In this document: piece by piece, positions 1 to 6,055 of the stretch | Numbering within the stretch: position 1 is the first letter of the stretch | Layout of the letters: the number at the start of each line of letters is the position of its first letter | IMG/VR virus record: IMGVR_UViG_3300046167_000183 | Coordinates: 1-28,680 of that record | Source of the DNA: a virus | DNA: 28,680 nt | Direction: 5' to 3' (one strand) | Program-made: the position numbers and the translations under genes | Notes under the pieces: model-generated | The model's database searches: none | Seen by the model: the letters and a program-made list of their open reading frames with translations, nothing else | What the model was told of the DNA's origin: nothing

Positions 1-281
1 ATATAGAGGTATAAGGGCGCGCGGTTTTGCGGGGGGTGGGGGGGTCGGTTTGCGCAAAACGCATGGCTTAACCGTAGCGTCATAATAACTATTATGTTAA
101 ATAGAACGTAAGGCATTGTTGTCGCTGTAGATTTTATCCGCGACTGCCATGCAGCAAACGCAAACCACAAGATGTTGTGCCTACCCTGCCTCGCTGACCT
201 GGCGCCGAGGTGTCTCAGCATGCCGGCCTCACGCGCGTAGCTGTCAACGACAGGATGTGTTGTATACACAAGATCCGACAT
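1..281 (-). CDS. Hypothetical ORF running off the left edge
   Basis: An open frame starts at ATG 281-279, sharing one base with the TGA that ends the terminase small-subunit remnant (TGATG overlap). It stays open for 93 codons to the window edge. The product begins MSDLVYTTHPVVDSYAREAG and I do not recognise it. By position it could be the next gene of the packaging module, but no Walker A or other terminase large-subunit motif is seen. The last third (bases 1-100) reads through a G-rich run and two palindromes, which looks less like coding sequence, so the true gene may end or shift frame earlier. In another frame a short stretch reads MAVADKIYSDNNALRSI then stop (near 150-100). Only the first ~50 codons look protein-like. 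Confidence 0.3.
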   Translation of the reverse strand, partial: MSDLVYTTHPVVDSYAREAGMLRHLGARSARQGRHNILWFAFAAWQSRIKSTATTMPYVLFNIIVIMTLRLSHAFCANRPPHPPQNRAPLYLY

Positions 282-503
282 CAATGCTTTGTTACTCTCT
301 CTTCCTTTTGGTCAGGCACAACCTCAGTGGTATTGACCTCGACATCCCCACCAGCCCAACTGATTGTAAACGTCTGGGCTTGTGGTTGATCCTCTTTCTT
401 GTCCTCGTACACCCCACGGCATGTTGCGTGCTAGCGTCCACTTCAAGCTGTCGATCTCAAGCCTACGCCGCTGCACCTCTGCATTGGCTAGCCTATTGTC
501 CTT
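281..503 (-). pseudogene. Terminase small subunit, C-terminal remnant
   Basis: Directly after the TGA that closes the N-terminal ORF (504-506), the same frame continues with NRLANAEVQRRRLEIDSLKW and TLARNMP. This matches the helix that follows in Sf6-like small terminases (Sf6: ...KARLRVDTRKWALARMNP). At the GGGG run at 412-415 (CCCC on +) the frame must move by one base. The new frame then reads VYEDKKEDQPQAQTFTISWA and on to ...PDQKEERVTKH, stopping at 281-283. The gene therefore carries two lesions, an in-frame TGA and a one-base shift. Removing one G from the run restores PWVYEDKKE. I call it a broken continuation of the 504-749 gene, not a separate gene. Confidence 0.6.
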
Positions 504-749
504 TCAACGTGAAGGTAACGGCTCTTGTGCGAGCTTGATGATCTGGTCTGTGAGGTACTCGCTCTGCATCACTCTGCCTCTGCGGTAGACCTCATACAGA
601 TCATCGTCACGCAGCACGGCTTGCATGACGCCTTGATAGGTTGGCATGCCTGCTGTCTTGAGTATGTCTTTGAGTGTTTCGCCTACTGCCAAGCGGTCAG
701 CGATCTTGTGCATCAGCTCGGCGTTAATTTTTACTGGTTTCTTAGCCAT
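504..749 (-). CDS. Terminase small subunit, N-terminal part
   Basis: The 81-aa product resembles the DNA-recognition half of Sf6/P22-type small terminases, which bind the packaging site and recruit the large subunit. Visible features are a helical start (ELMHKIADRLAVGETLKDI), a turn (AGMPTYQGVMQAVLRDDDL) and a following helix (YEVYRRGRVMQSEYLTDQII). The order matches Sf6 TerS (GESLLKVCKRPGMPDKSTVFRWL...). ATG at 747-749 has GAGG about 6 nt upstream. The usual length is about 130-160 aa, so this ORF is cut short at TGA 504-506, and the rest of the protein is readable downstream in two frames (281-503). It lies below the terminator at 783-812, so it probably needs read-through or its own promoter. 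Confidence 0.65.
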   Translation of the reverse strand: MAKKPVKINAELMHKIADRLAVGETLKDILKTAGMPTYQGVMQAVLRDDDLYEVYRRGRVMQSEYLTDQIIKLAQEPLPSR

Positions 750-782
750 GTGTGCCTCATCTGTTTTTTGGGATCATAGCAC

Positions 783-812
783 AAAAAAGGCCCAGCGCAA
801 TAATGCTGGGCC
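783..812 (-). terminator. Rho-independent terminator
   Basis: A perfect 8-bp stem (GGCCCAGC, 789-796; GCTGGGCC, 805-812) encloses an 8-nt loop. On the minus strand it is followed by a T6 tract (783-788). It lies 62 nt past the stop of the 874-1461 gene and ends the leftward replication operon before terS. Confidence 0.85.
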
Positions 813-873
813 AGTTGTTGAGTGTTGAGCTGTGGAAACAAGTGGAAGCAGCTCAACGGGCAATTACTTTTTA

Positions 874-1461
874 TCAGAATGGGATGTCATCATCAAACAC
901 TTTTGGCTTTGCTCGGATGTCGATCACCTCTGCTGCTGGGAAGGATTCTTTGACTGCCTTCTCGAACTCTCCTGCGTTGTGGTCTCGGAAGTTTCGGTAT
1001 GCGAGTGCCACCTCTCTGAGCGTCAGCAGCTCTAGGTCTGGCCGTTGTTCTTTGATCTTCTGCCACGACCTTCCGTCTTTCATAATGCCAAAGGTCTCGC
1101 CATCCAGTTCCATCTCCCAGATGTCTGTTGAGGCTCTCTGTGCTCCAAGGCGCTCTGCTTCTGCATCCATTGCTTTGAGGCCTCTTACGACGACCTCTGC
1201 TCTGACCTTACATTCTTCTGGATTGTTTTCTTCGATAGCCTTGTTCATCTTTGCCATTGCTGATCCATACTTCTGCGCTGTCTCAACGCTTACCAATTCT
1301 GGCAGCATGTCGATGCCCCACTTTGTGTCCATTTGTATTGCCAGCCGATCCATTGGTGCGATTGCATAGTCACACATGATTTGATCCTTATGTGCTTGCG
1401 GGTTGAATATTCTGTCTGCCTTCTTTTGGCGCCTTGGCCTCTTGGGCTTCTGCGTGTTCAT
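874..1461 (-). CDS. Unknown protein ending in an SSB-type tail (FDDDIPF)
   Basis: A 195-aa acidic/helical protein of unknown family. It has a basic N-terminus (QKPKRPRRQKKADR), a middle rich in Glu/Lys/Arg helices and no OB-fold pattern that I can recognise. Its last seven residues, FDDDIPF, are identical to the C-terminal tip of E. coli SSB. That peptide is the docking site for many replication and repair proteins (PriA, RecO, ExoI, clamp-loader chi). Three ATGs in a row (1467, 1464, 1461) follow GGAG; the third, at 1461, has 6-nt spacing and is chosen, although GTG 1473 is in frame. It is the last gene before the terminator at 783-812 and lies just below the iteron cluster and primase-helicase. 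A role in replication or in recruiting host SSB partners is inferred from the tail and position. Confidence 0.7.
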   Translation of the reverse strand: MNTQKPKRPRRQKKADRIFNPQAHKDQIMCDYAIAPMDRLAIQMDTKWGIDMLPELVSVETAQKYGSAMAKMNKAIEENNPEECKVRAEVVVRGLKAMDAEAERLGAQRASTDIWEMELDGETFGIMKDGRSWQKIKEQRPDLELLTLREVALAYRNFRDHNAGEFEKAVKESFPAAEVIDIRAKPKVFDDDIPF

Positions 1462-1469
1462 CATCATCT

Positions 1470-1614
1470 CCACAGTTCATCCACCACAGTTTCATATAAT
1501 CCACATTCCACCACAGTAGTATGTCTAATACATACAACTACTGTGGTGGAACTATTTGTGGCCTTTTCTTCCACAGTTCCACAGTTCATCCACAGTTCAG
1601 AAAAACAACTGTGG
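1470..1614. repeat. Iteron-like CCACAGT cluster, candidate replication origin
   Basis: Eight copies of CCACAGT or its complement fall in 145 bases: + orientation at 1470, 1484, 1511, 1571, 1579 and 1590; opposite orientation at 1540 and 1607. Several extend to TCATCCACAG, one mismatch from a DnaA box (TTATCCACA). The cluster fills the gap between the primase-helicase stop (1631) and the next start (1461). Non-coding position, density and the neighbouring initiator-like gene suggest an origin or an operator for this operon. This is inference; no AT-rich unwinding element is obvious. Confidence 0.5.
1506..1551. repeat. 15-bp inverted repeat inside the iteron cluster
   Basis: The arms TTCCACCACAGTAGT (1506-1520) and ACTACTGTGGTGGAA (1537-1551) are perfectly complementary around a 16-nt centre that can add a few more pairs (ATGT/ACAT). 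Each arm holds one iteron. It could be a dimer-binding site, a nicking hairpin or a transcript stem-loop; there is no T-tract, so it is not an intrinsic terminator. Confidence 0.75.
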
Positions 1615-1630
1615 AAGTGTGGAAAGCGCA

Positions 1631-2305
1631 TCAAACTTCCTCCCAATTGATCCATTCGCCGACCACTACGCATGGCACATCTCTTCCGCTTCGGCTGTCT
1701 CTTATCTCTGCGACTTTGAGGTTGCCTGTGCTGATCCACTTCTTGACGATTGCCTTTGCCTTTGCTTTGTCCCCTGGCTTTTCTGTGTCGAGGTCGAGCT
1801 GTTCTGCGACTGCATTGCCGATCCAGTTCTTTGCCCTGATGTCTGATCGGTATGCCTTGTCGTTCTCCTCTGCCTTGCCAACTGTTCTCTGGACATCGTA
1901 GAGGTCTTTGGCTGTCACGCCGTCGAACAGGTCAGGCAGTTTGAATTCTGTGGCTACGCCTATGTGCTCTCCGTTTGCTATTTCGACTGAGATCATACGG
2001 CGGTATGTTGCTTTGTCTGATGGCGGTGCGAGGTTTGCTTTGCCATCGTCCTGGCGGAATATGCCGAGTGCTTCTTGTTCGTCCACCCCGAGTGCCATTG
2101 CGTCTTCTGGAGTGATCCTGTTTATCACTCTTGCTGCTCTTGCTGCACCGATCAGGCTGCCTGCACCGCGCACTGAATCCACTGTTGCGTCTTCTCCGTT
2201 GCCTTTGCGGATGTGATGCACAAGCTGGACTGAGCTGTTGGTATCTCTTGCCAGCTTCCTGAGCATTGATACGACTGCCTGGATGCTGCCATTATTGTTT
2301 CTCAT
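1631..2305 (-). CDS. Primase-helicase, C-terminal part of RepA-like ATPase (fragment)
   Basis: This ORF continues the RecA/AAA_25-type ATPase begun in the 2392-3822 ORF. It opens with NNNGSIQAVVSMLRKLARDT and the sensor-like strand VQLVHHIRKG, then GAGSLIGAARAARVINRI, typical of RepA-like hexameric helicases. The C-terminal ~100 residues look like a winged-helix or linker segment (KAKAIVKKWISTGNLKVAEI). The listed ATG is probably not a real start: removing one A from the AAA run at 2298-2300 joins it to the preceding frame as FISAHLVNENNNGSIQ. The real gene would be a single protein of roughly 730 residues spanning 1631-3822. The stop at 1631 lies next to the iteron cluster. Confidence 0.7.
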   Translation of the reverse strand: MRNNNGSIQAVVSMLRKLARDTNSSVQLVHHIRKGNGEDATVDSVRGAGSLIGAARAARVINRITPEDAMALGVDEQEALGIFRQDDGKANLAPPSDKATYRRMISVEIANGEHIGVATEFKLPDLFDGVTAKDLYDVQRTVGKAEENDKAYRSDIRAKNWIGNAVAEQLDLDTEKPGDKAKAKAIVKKWISTGNLKVAEIRDSRSGRDVPCVVVGEWINWEEV

Positions 2306-2501
2306 TGACCAGGTGGGCTGATATGAAAGGATCTAATATTACGACACCTATGTTGTTCTCTTTGATCTTGCGGATCATAAATGCCAGCAGCTCATCGTTC
2401 TGGATCAGGCCGTCCCTGCCTTCTGCCTGCCAGCGTGATCTGCATGGTGTCCTCGCCATCCATGAACAGCTTGCCTTTGATGTCATCTGGCTTGAGGCCA
2501 T
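2292..2501 (-). pseudogene. Primase-helicase, middle segment in a third frame
   Basis: The second half of this ORF reads AEGRDGLIQNDELLAF, then IKENNIGVVILDPFISAHLV. This contains the Walker B strand (VVILDP) expected between the Walker A of the upstream ORF and the sensor strand of the downstream ORF. Its first ~22 codons are a shadow of the upstream frame. It joins upstream near 2426-2431 and downstream at 2298-2300, each by dropping one base. Confidence 0.65.
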
Positions 2502-3822
2502 AGTGCTGCATTGCTGCTATGGTTCTCATTTGAAGTTCTGAGATAGGATCTTCCAAATTTATGACCCAGGTGTTGCACTGCTCCTTGACCCTTACGCCAA
2601 GCAGGTCTTTGCCTGTCGATATTGCCAGTGCTTCCACAATGATTGCGGATGTCTTGCCTATGCCGCCGGCAGATGCTGTTACGCTGATGTACTTCTTGAT
2701 GTAGTCGTATCCATAAACCCACTCTCTGCGGGGCAGTGTGAGCGCATCAAACATTTCGTAGGGCGTGGGCCACTCATTGCCTGTATCGGCCTCTGTGTGG
2801 CTCTGTGTTGGCTCTGTGGCTATTTGCAGTGTCTGGTTCTGCTGCTCCATGCGCTCGGCTGCTGGGTCTGGCGGTGGCGTCCAGCCTTTTGCTCTGGCTC
2901 CGTCGATTGCTTTTTGTACTTCTGCCCTTGTTTCGTCCACTGTGTAGCCGCCCAAGGTGAAGCCATCTGTGATCGCGTGGATCTCTTCGTCGGCTAGGCC
3001 TTTGTTGACGTATGATCCAACCAGGCGCACCATATTGTGATGCCAATCCTCGCCTGCTAGCACGTTCTGGACTGCCAGTTGCCTGTCCATTGCTTGCTGG
3101 CCGAGGTCTATGCTCATTGTGCTAGCAGCCTGTGGCTCTGCCTTTGGGAATGCGCGCATCATGCGTTCAAATTCGACAGGCTCTCTGTCTGTTGAGAACT
3201 CTGTCCGCATTGTGACCAGCTCTGGGACGTATCCTTTGTCTTGTTTCTTTTGGTTGGGCCATGAGACTGTGCCTGCCACGCGCATGATGCGTGATGGGTT
3301 AACGACTGCTGCATCTGTTTGGAGCGAGGCGGCGATTGCTTTTTGTACGTCACGCCATGCTTGCATGTTTTGCACTGGCTCTTCTAGCTGCCAGTATGCG
3401 TGGCCTCTTGCGAATGGCGTTGTGCCTGTCTTGATCGACATGGTGAACTTTGGGCCGGCGAAAGACAGGATGTTTTCCATTGCGCCTGCTGTGTCTGCGT
3501 CCGCAAAGCAATAGAATGCGGCGAGGATGTCTGTGTCTTTGGCGGCTTGGCCTGCCGGTATGTCTATGATTGGGTCAATTGGATTGATGCACATGTATAT
3601 GTTTTGCTTGGCAGCGTTCATTGCCTCGGCATGTTGGGCTGCATCTTCTATGTTTTTTAGTGCAAATCTTGCGGCGTTTGCTGATCCAGATTGCGATATA
3701 GAACGTATCTCTATGAGCGGTTGGCCTACAGTGTTCCAATTTTCTGTGATCTGTGCTATGAACTGCTTAATGATTTCGGTTTTGGGAGCCATTTCCATTT
3801 GTTCTTCCACTTCCATTTTCAT
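2392..3822 (-). CDS. Primase-helicase, N-terminal primase and Walker A part
   Basis: Residues ~20-230 look like a RepB-type (archaeo-eukaryotic) primase: FADADTAGA with acidic residues near 108-110, GHAYWQLEEP (140-149) and PSRIMRVAGTVSWPNQKK (176-193). Residues ~245-320 resemble a primase C-terminal helical domain. After a linker comes the RepA-like ATPase with Walker A GGIGKTS (386-392). The frame is lost after residue ~466 (MQITLAG) and the product ends early at 2392, while Walker B and the rest continue in other frames. ATG 3822 has a strong GGAGG 6 nt upstream. The expected role is opening and priming replication at a nearby origin. The stem-loop at 3841-3864 sits just before its start. 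Confidence 0.75.
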   Translation of the reverse strand: MKMEVEEQMEMAPKTEIIKQFIAQITENWNTVGQPLIEIRSISQSGSANAARFALKNIEDAAQHAEAMNAAKQNIYMCINPIDPIIDIPAGQAAKDTDILAAFYCFADADTAGAMENILSFAGPKFTMSIKTGTTPFARGHAYWQLEEPVQNMQAWRDVQKAIAASLQTDAAVVNPSRIMRVAGTVSWPNQKKQDKGYVPELVTMRTEFSTDREPVEFERMMRAFPKAEPQAASTMSIDLGQQAMDRQLAVQNVLAGEDWHHNMVRLVGSYVNKGLADEEIHAITDGFTLGGYTVDETRAEVQKAIDGARAKGWTPPPDPAAERMEQQNQTLQIATEPTQSHTEADTGNEWPTPYEMFDALTLPRREWVYGYDYIKKYISVTASAGGIGKTSAIIVEALAISTGKDLLGVRVKEQCNTWVINLEDPISELQMRTIAAMQHYGLKPDDIKGKLFMDGEDTMQITLAGRRQGRPDPER

Positions 3823-3840
3823 TGATTCCTCCCCTGAACT

Positions 3841-3870
3841 GCCCAGCGGCTATGACCGCTGGGCTTTTTT
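3841..3870 (+). terminator. Terminator facing rightwards inside a leftward operon
   Basis: A perfect 9-bp stem (GCCCAGCGG 3841-3849, CCGCTGGGC 3856-3864) with a 6-nt loop is followed on the + strand by T6 (3865-3870). It lies between two minus-strand genes, so as an intrinsic terminator it would stop antisense transcription. On the minus strand the stem is followed by the GGAGG of the primase gene, so it may instead shape that mRNA. Confidence 0.75.
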
Positions 3871-3873
3871 CAT

Positions 3874-4497
3874 TTAAAACTCTGCGTCAACCGGGGCTGG
3901 TGCAGGAGCTGGGTCAGGCTTGGTCTCGGGCGCGGGTGCAGCTTCTTCGACTGCTATTCCTGCGGCGACACCTTCTTTCAGACAGTCTGGCTTGTCTACC
4001 CACTTTACGATCTCAAAGATCGGGTAGCATGTGGAGCCTTTGGTAAACTTGATCTCCTTGGCCTCAACCATTTTAATGAGTGGCATTTGGCCGTTTGTGC
4101 CTTGGCTCAGTTTTGGAGCGAGGTCTGTCAGAGCGGCCCACACGCCGGCGCCTGCCTGCTCCCACATGGCGACCTTGCCGCCGCCGATAGCACACTTGAC
4201 CGAAAAGCCTTTCTTGTAATCATCACCAGGCTTGCCCATCATTTGATTGACTGTCGGGTTCCACTTCCATTCTGGAGCTACGCCGACCATGCCGTCTGAC
4301 TTCTGCCAACCTGTTTTGAGGCTGTCCAAGTCAATGACAAAGCCGTTTGTTTGCGCAGCCTCAAATTCATCCTTTGCCGCACCGTCACGAGTGTAGAACT
4401 GCTTGGCGCGGACGGAGCCGTCCTGTGTGCCACGAGCTGACCATTGCAGGAAGGTGTTAATATCGGAGCCTGATGCCCCTAGATCTATTTCAAACAT
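3874..4497 (-). CDS. Possible phage ssDNA-binding protein
   Basis: A 207-aa product starting MFEIDLGASGSDINTFLQWS. The frame extends to 4563, but ATG 4497 has AAAGGA at good spacing and gives a sensible N-terminus. The middle is rich in aromatic and Gly/Lys strand-like segments (VAPEWKWNPTVNQ, GDDYKKGFSVKCAIGGGKVA, YPIFEIVKWVDKP). The last ~35 residues are a Pro/Ala/Glu-rich tail (APAPETKPDPAPAPAPVDAEF) ending acidic-Phe, as in many phage SSBs. No named family is recognised with confidence. Position between the methyltransferase/nuclease genes and the primase-helicase fits a replication role. Confidence 0.5.
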   Translation of the reverse strand: MFEIDLGASGSDINTFLQWSARGTQDGSVRAKQFYTRDGAAKDEFEAAQTNGFVIDLDSLKTGWQKSDGMVGVAPEWKWNPTVNQMMGKPGDDYKKGFSVKCAIGGGKVAMWEQAGAGVWAALTDLAPKLSQGTNGQMPLIKMVEAKEIKFTKGSTCYPIFEIVKWVDKPDCLKEGVAAGIAVEEAAPAPETKPDPAPAPAPVDAEF

Positions 4498-4507
4498 TTT
4501 GTATCCT

Positions 4508-5539
4508 TTACGTTGTTTGATTGTTGGAGTTGTTGTGCGCGTAACCCTGCGCGGGGATGTCATGCACCGCTTTAATCGTCTTGCCTATTTGCATTGCGAT
4601 CTGCGGCACGATAGCATTTCCTAATCCTCTAAGTCTGTCCACCCTTCTGGGTATCCCATTAGCCACTCGACCCACTGCGGGTTCAGGGAGCCAGTTTTGC
4701 CCATCTGGGCGTTCACTGCGTCTGGCAAACTGTTTGTCTTGTTGCGCCCTGCTTTGGCTAGTGTCTCTGGCGTTCTGCCGCCCTTGTAGTCCCGCGCTGT
4801 TGCTGTAGGCCACATTGTCCGAGCTACTACCTCCTCCAGATTTCCGTATTCGTCTGCTCTTTCCGCTAACTTTGGCGTTAGATTTGCTGCCATTGCTGAA
4901 GATGCACGAGGTGTCGGCCACATTGCCACCTGATCTTTCAGCCGCGTCTGCTTCTTCTCGCCCTTGTCGTTGATCCAATACAGCCCTGTCCATGTCCAAC
5001 CCTCTGTCTTCTTCGGTGGCTCGCCGTTGCTGGCTGTTGGTGTTGCCCACATTTCTGGCGACGATCCAAACTCTGTCTCGTCTGTGAGGCGCGTCAGCGG
5101 CACAAGCTGGAACAATGAACGGCCTTGCGGCGTAGCCTTCCCTTTCCAAGTCAGATAACACCTCGTCGAGGCCCATAGAGACATGCCCATAAACATTCTC
5201 GAAAACGCACCAAGAGGGTCGTTTGGCTTTAACAATGGAAAGAATGTACGGCCAGATATGTCTGTCATCTTCTGTGCCTCTGCGCTCCCCGGCAAGTGAA
5301 AAGGGCTGGCAGGGGTATCCGGCTGTGAGGATGTCGCAGTCTGGAACAAGTCCATCTGGGTCATTGGCTAACTCCTTAACGTCTTCTGAAATCGGCACAT
5401 GAGGCCAATGCTTTGCTAATATTTTACGGCTCCACGGCTCAATGTCGCAAAACAATACAGGGATACTTAGCTCTGCCCGCTCAAAGCCAAGGGCAAACCC
5501 ACCAATACCGCTGCAAAGATCAACGTGTCTAAATGCCAT
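4508..5539 (-). CDS. DNA cytosine-C5 methyltransferase
   Basis: 343 aa with the ordered motifs of the C5-MTase family: motif I DLCSGIGGFALGFE (7-20) for SAM binding, DIEPWSRKI (32-40), motif IV AGYPCQPFSLAGERRG with catalytic Cys77, motif VI FENV (113-116), motif VIII HRRDRVWIVA (152-161) and motif X RGLGNAIVPQIA (304-315). The stretch 162-285 between VIII and X is the variable/target-recognition region; it is Ser/Asn/Arg-rich and holds three VGNTNS/VADTS/VAYSNS repeats. It would methylate cytosine in a sequence not predictable here, probably to protect phage DNA from restriction. No cognate endonuclease is seen. Its start overlaps the nuclease stop by 11 nt. Another long ORF lies inside it in a different frame (4621-5364). 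Confidence 0.9.
   Translation of the reverse strand: MAFRHVDLCSGIGGFALGFERAELSIPVLFCDIEPWSRKILAKHWPHVPISEDVKELANDPDGLVPDCDILTAGYPCQPFSLAGERRGTEDDRHIWPYILSIVKAKRPSWCVFENVYGHVSMGLDEVLSDLEREGYAARPFIVPACAADAPHRRDRVWIVARNVGNTNSQQRRATEEDRGLDMDRAVLDQRQGREEADAAERSGGNVADTSCIFSNGSKSNAKVSGKSRRIRKSGGGSSSDNVAYSNSAGLQGRQNARDTSQSRAQQDKQFARRSERPDGQNWLPEPAVGRVANGIPRRVDRLRGLGNAIVPQIAMQIGKTIKAVHDIPAQGYAHNNSNNQTT
4621..5364 (-). CDS. Overprinted ORF nested inside the methyltransferase gene
   Basis: A 247-aa ORF lies entirely within the C5-methyltransferase gene, shifted by one base. Its ATG (5362-5364) is preceded by AAGGAG at 7 nt. It carries DTPASPFHLPGSAEAQKM (16-33), SLWASTRCYLTWKGKATPQG (62-81), three repeats MWATPTAS (105-112), MWPTPRAS (148-155) and MWPTATAR (184-191), and the C-terminal motif WVEWLMGYPEGWTD (231-244). 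From memory, proteins with these PTPTA and WVEWLMGFP-type motifs are common in phage and bacterial genomes as unnamed proteins near C5 methyltransferases. The three Trp-Pro/Ala-Thr motifs lie opposite the three VADT/N-type motifs of the methyltransferase, and WVEWLMGYP lies opposite GRVANGIP. It may be expressed as a second protein of unknown function. It could also be an open shadow of a constrained gene; the ribosome-binding site argues against that. Confidence 0.6.
   Translation of the reverse strand: MTQMDLFQTATSSQPDTPASPFHLPGSAEAQKMTDISGRTFFPLLKPNDPLGAFSRMFMGMSLWASTRCYLTWKGKATPQGRSLFQLVPLTRLTDETEFGSSPEMWATPTASNGEPPKKTEGWTWTGLYWINDKGEKKQTRLKDQVAMWPTPRASSAMAANLTPKLAERADEYGNLEEVVARTMWPTATARDYKGGRTPETLAKAGRNKTNSLPDAVNAQMGKTGSLNPQWVEWLMGYPEGWTDLED
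5372..5377 (-). promoter_or_regulatory. Ribosome-binding site of the nested ORF
   Basis: AAGGAG stands 7 nt before the ATG at 5364, inside the methyltransferase reading frame (codons for VKELAN). A near-consensus site at ideal spacing within another coding sequence is the main non-protein evidence that the nested ORF is translated. Confidence 0.6.
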
Positions 5540-5873
5540 ACATTTCTTCCCGCAGATCTTCTGCCCCGTTCCAATAGAACGTGTTAGGGTTGACGGGTAT
5601 GACCTCTCTAATATCTTCTGCGCTGCCGGAGCGCAGGAATTTTTCTAGCCGAGCGATCTGCTTCTTGGCCTTGCCAAGGATCTCTGTTGGATCGCCGTCT
5701 TCAAGCATGTTGGTTTTCTTTGATGACACATAAAGAAACTTGACCACTTGGTTGCCTCGGGCCTTCTGGTAGATCGCGCGTTGCAGTTGATGCTCTGGGG
5801 ACATCTTGCTTGGGATGCGTCCCGTTGTTTTTAGATCAATCACTACGCCGTGATCGGGGAAACACAAAGTCAA
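5529..5873 (-). CDS. PD-(D/E)XK nuclease, catalytic C-terminal part (fragment)
   Basis: Reads DHGVVIDLKTTGRIPSKM followed by HQLQRAIYQKA, i.e. the D-x-K active-site strand and the Q-x3-4-Y helix of RecB/Cas4-like exonucleases. The first catalytic Asp (GYLDF) lies in the 5836-6051 ORF. The rest (VVKFLYVSSKKTNML, then a helical tail) fits the family. The listed start lies inside the overlap; joining it upstream needs removal of one base from CCCC or TTT (5856-5862), giving YLDFVFPDHGVVIDLKTT. The intact protein would be about 250 aa, encoded by 5529-6280. It lies between the RuvC-like resolvase and the methyltransferase, suggesting recombination or end-processing during replication. Confidence 0.75.
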   Translation of the reverse strand: MTLCFPDHGVVIDLKTTGRIPSKMSPEHQLQRAIYQKARGNQVVKFLYVSSKKTNMLEDGDPTEILGKAKKQIARLEKFLRSGSAEDIREVIPVNPNTFYWNGAEDLREEMYGI

Positions 5874-6051
5874 GGTAGCCGATCACAGGGATCTCAAAGT
5901 CATCTGTCTTGGCTGTGATGCTGATCTTGATCTGCCCGTCTTCAGGAAACTCAGGCTTGCCGTAATGCTCAAGCTCTTGGAGTGTTAGCTCCATACACGG
6001 CTCAATCATGGCGCGCTCTTTGGTAATCTTTTCGTCAGCCATGAAGAACAT
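5836..6051 (-). CDS. PD-(D/E)XK nuclease, middle part (fragment)
   Basis: Carries MIEPCMELTLQELEHYG and FEIPVIGYLDFVFP, the latter with the first active-site Asp of the fold. The last residues (RSRRSD) are read in the wrong frame after the shift at 5856-5862. The Met at 6051 is internal to the original protein: dropping one base at 6058-6064 joins it to the 6056-6280 ORF as ALEKFDSMFFMADEK. Confidence 0.7.
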   Translation of the reverse strand: MFFMADEKITKERAMIEPCMELTLQELEHYGKPEFPEDGQIKISITAKTDDFEIPVIGYLDFVFPRSRRSD

Positions 6052-6055
6052 GCTG

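Noticed and set aside
149-588. Plus-strand ORFs across the terS region
   Set aside because: They run antisense to recognisable TerS sequence and have Cys/Ser-rich composition typical of shadows.
752-1369. 205-aa plus-strand ORF
   Set aside because: Antisense to the FDDDIPF-ending gene, which has a good start, tail motif and terminator.
1506-1551. Inverted repeat considered as a terminator
   Set aside because: Neither side has a T-tract, and both arms are iteron copies.
1464-1739. 91-aa minus-strand ORF across the iteron region
   Set aside because: It reads through the repeats out of frame with the helicase end; low-complexity product (TTVVV, RRDKRQPKRKR).
4498-4563. N-terminal extension of the SSB-like gene (start at 4563)
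   Set aside because: ATG 4497 has AAAGGA at good spacing; the extension (Thr/Arg-rich) overlaps the methyltransferase end.
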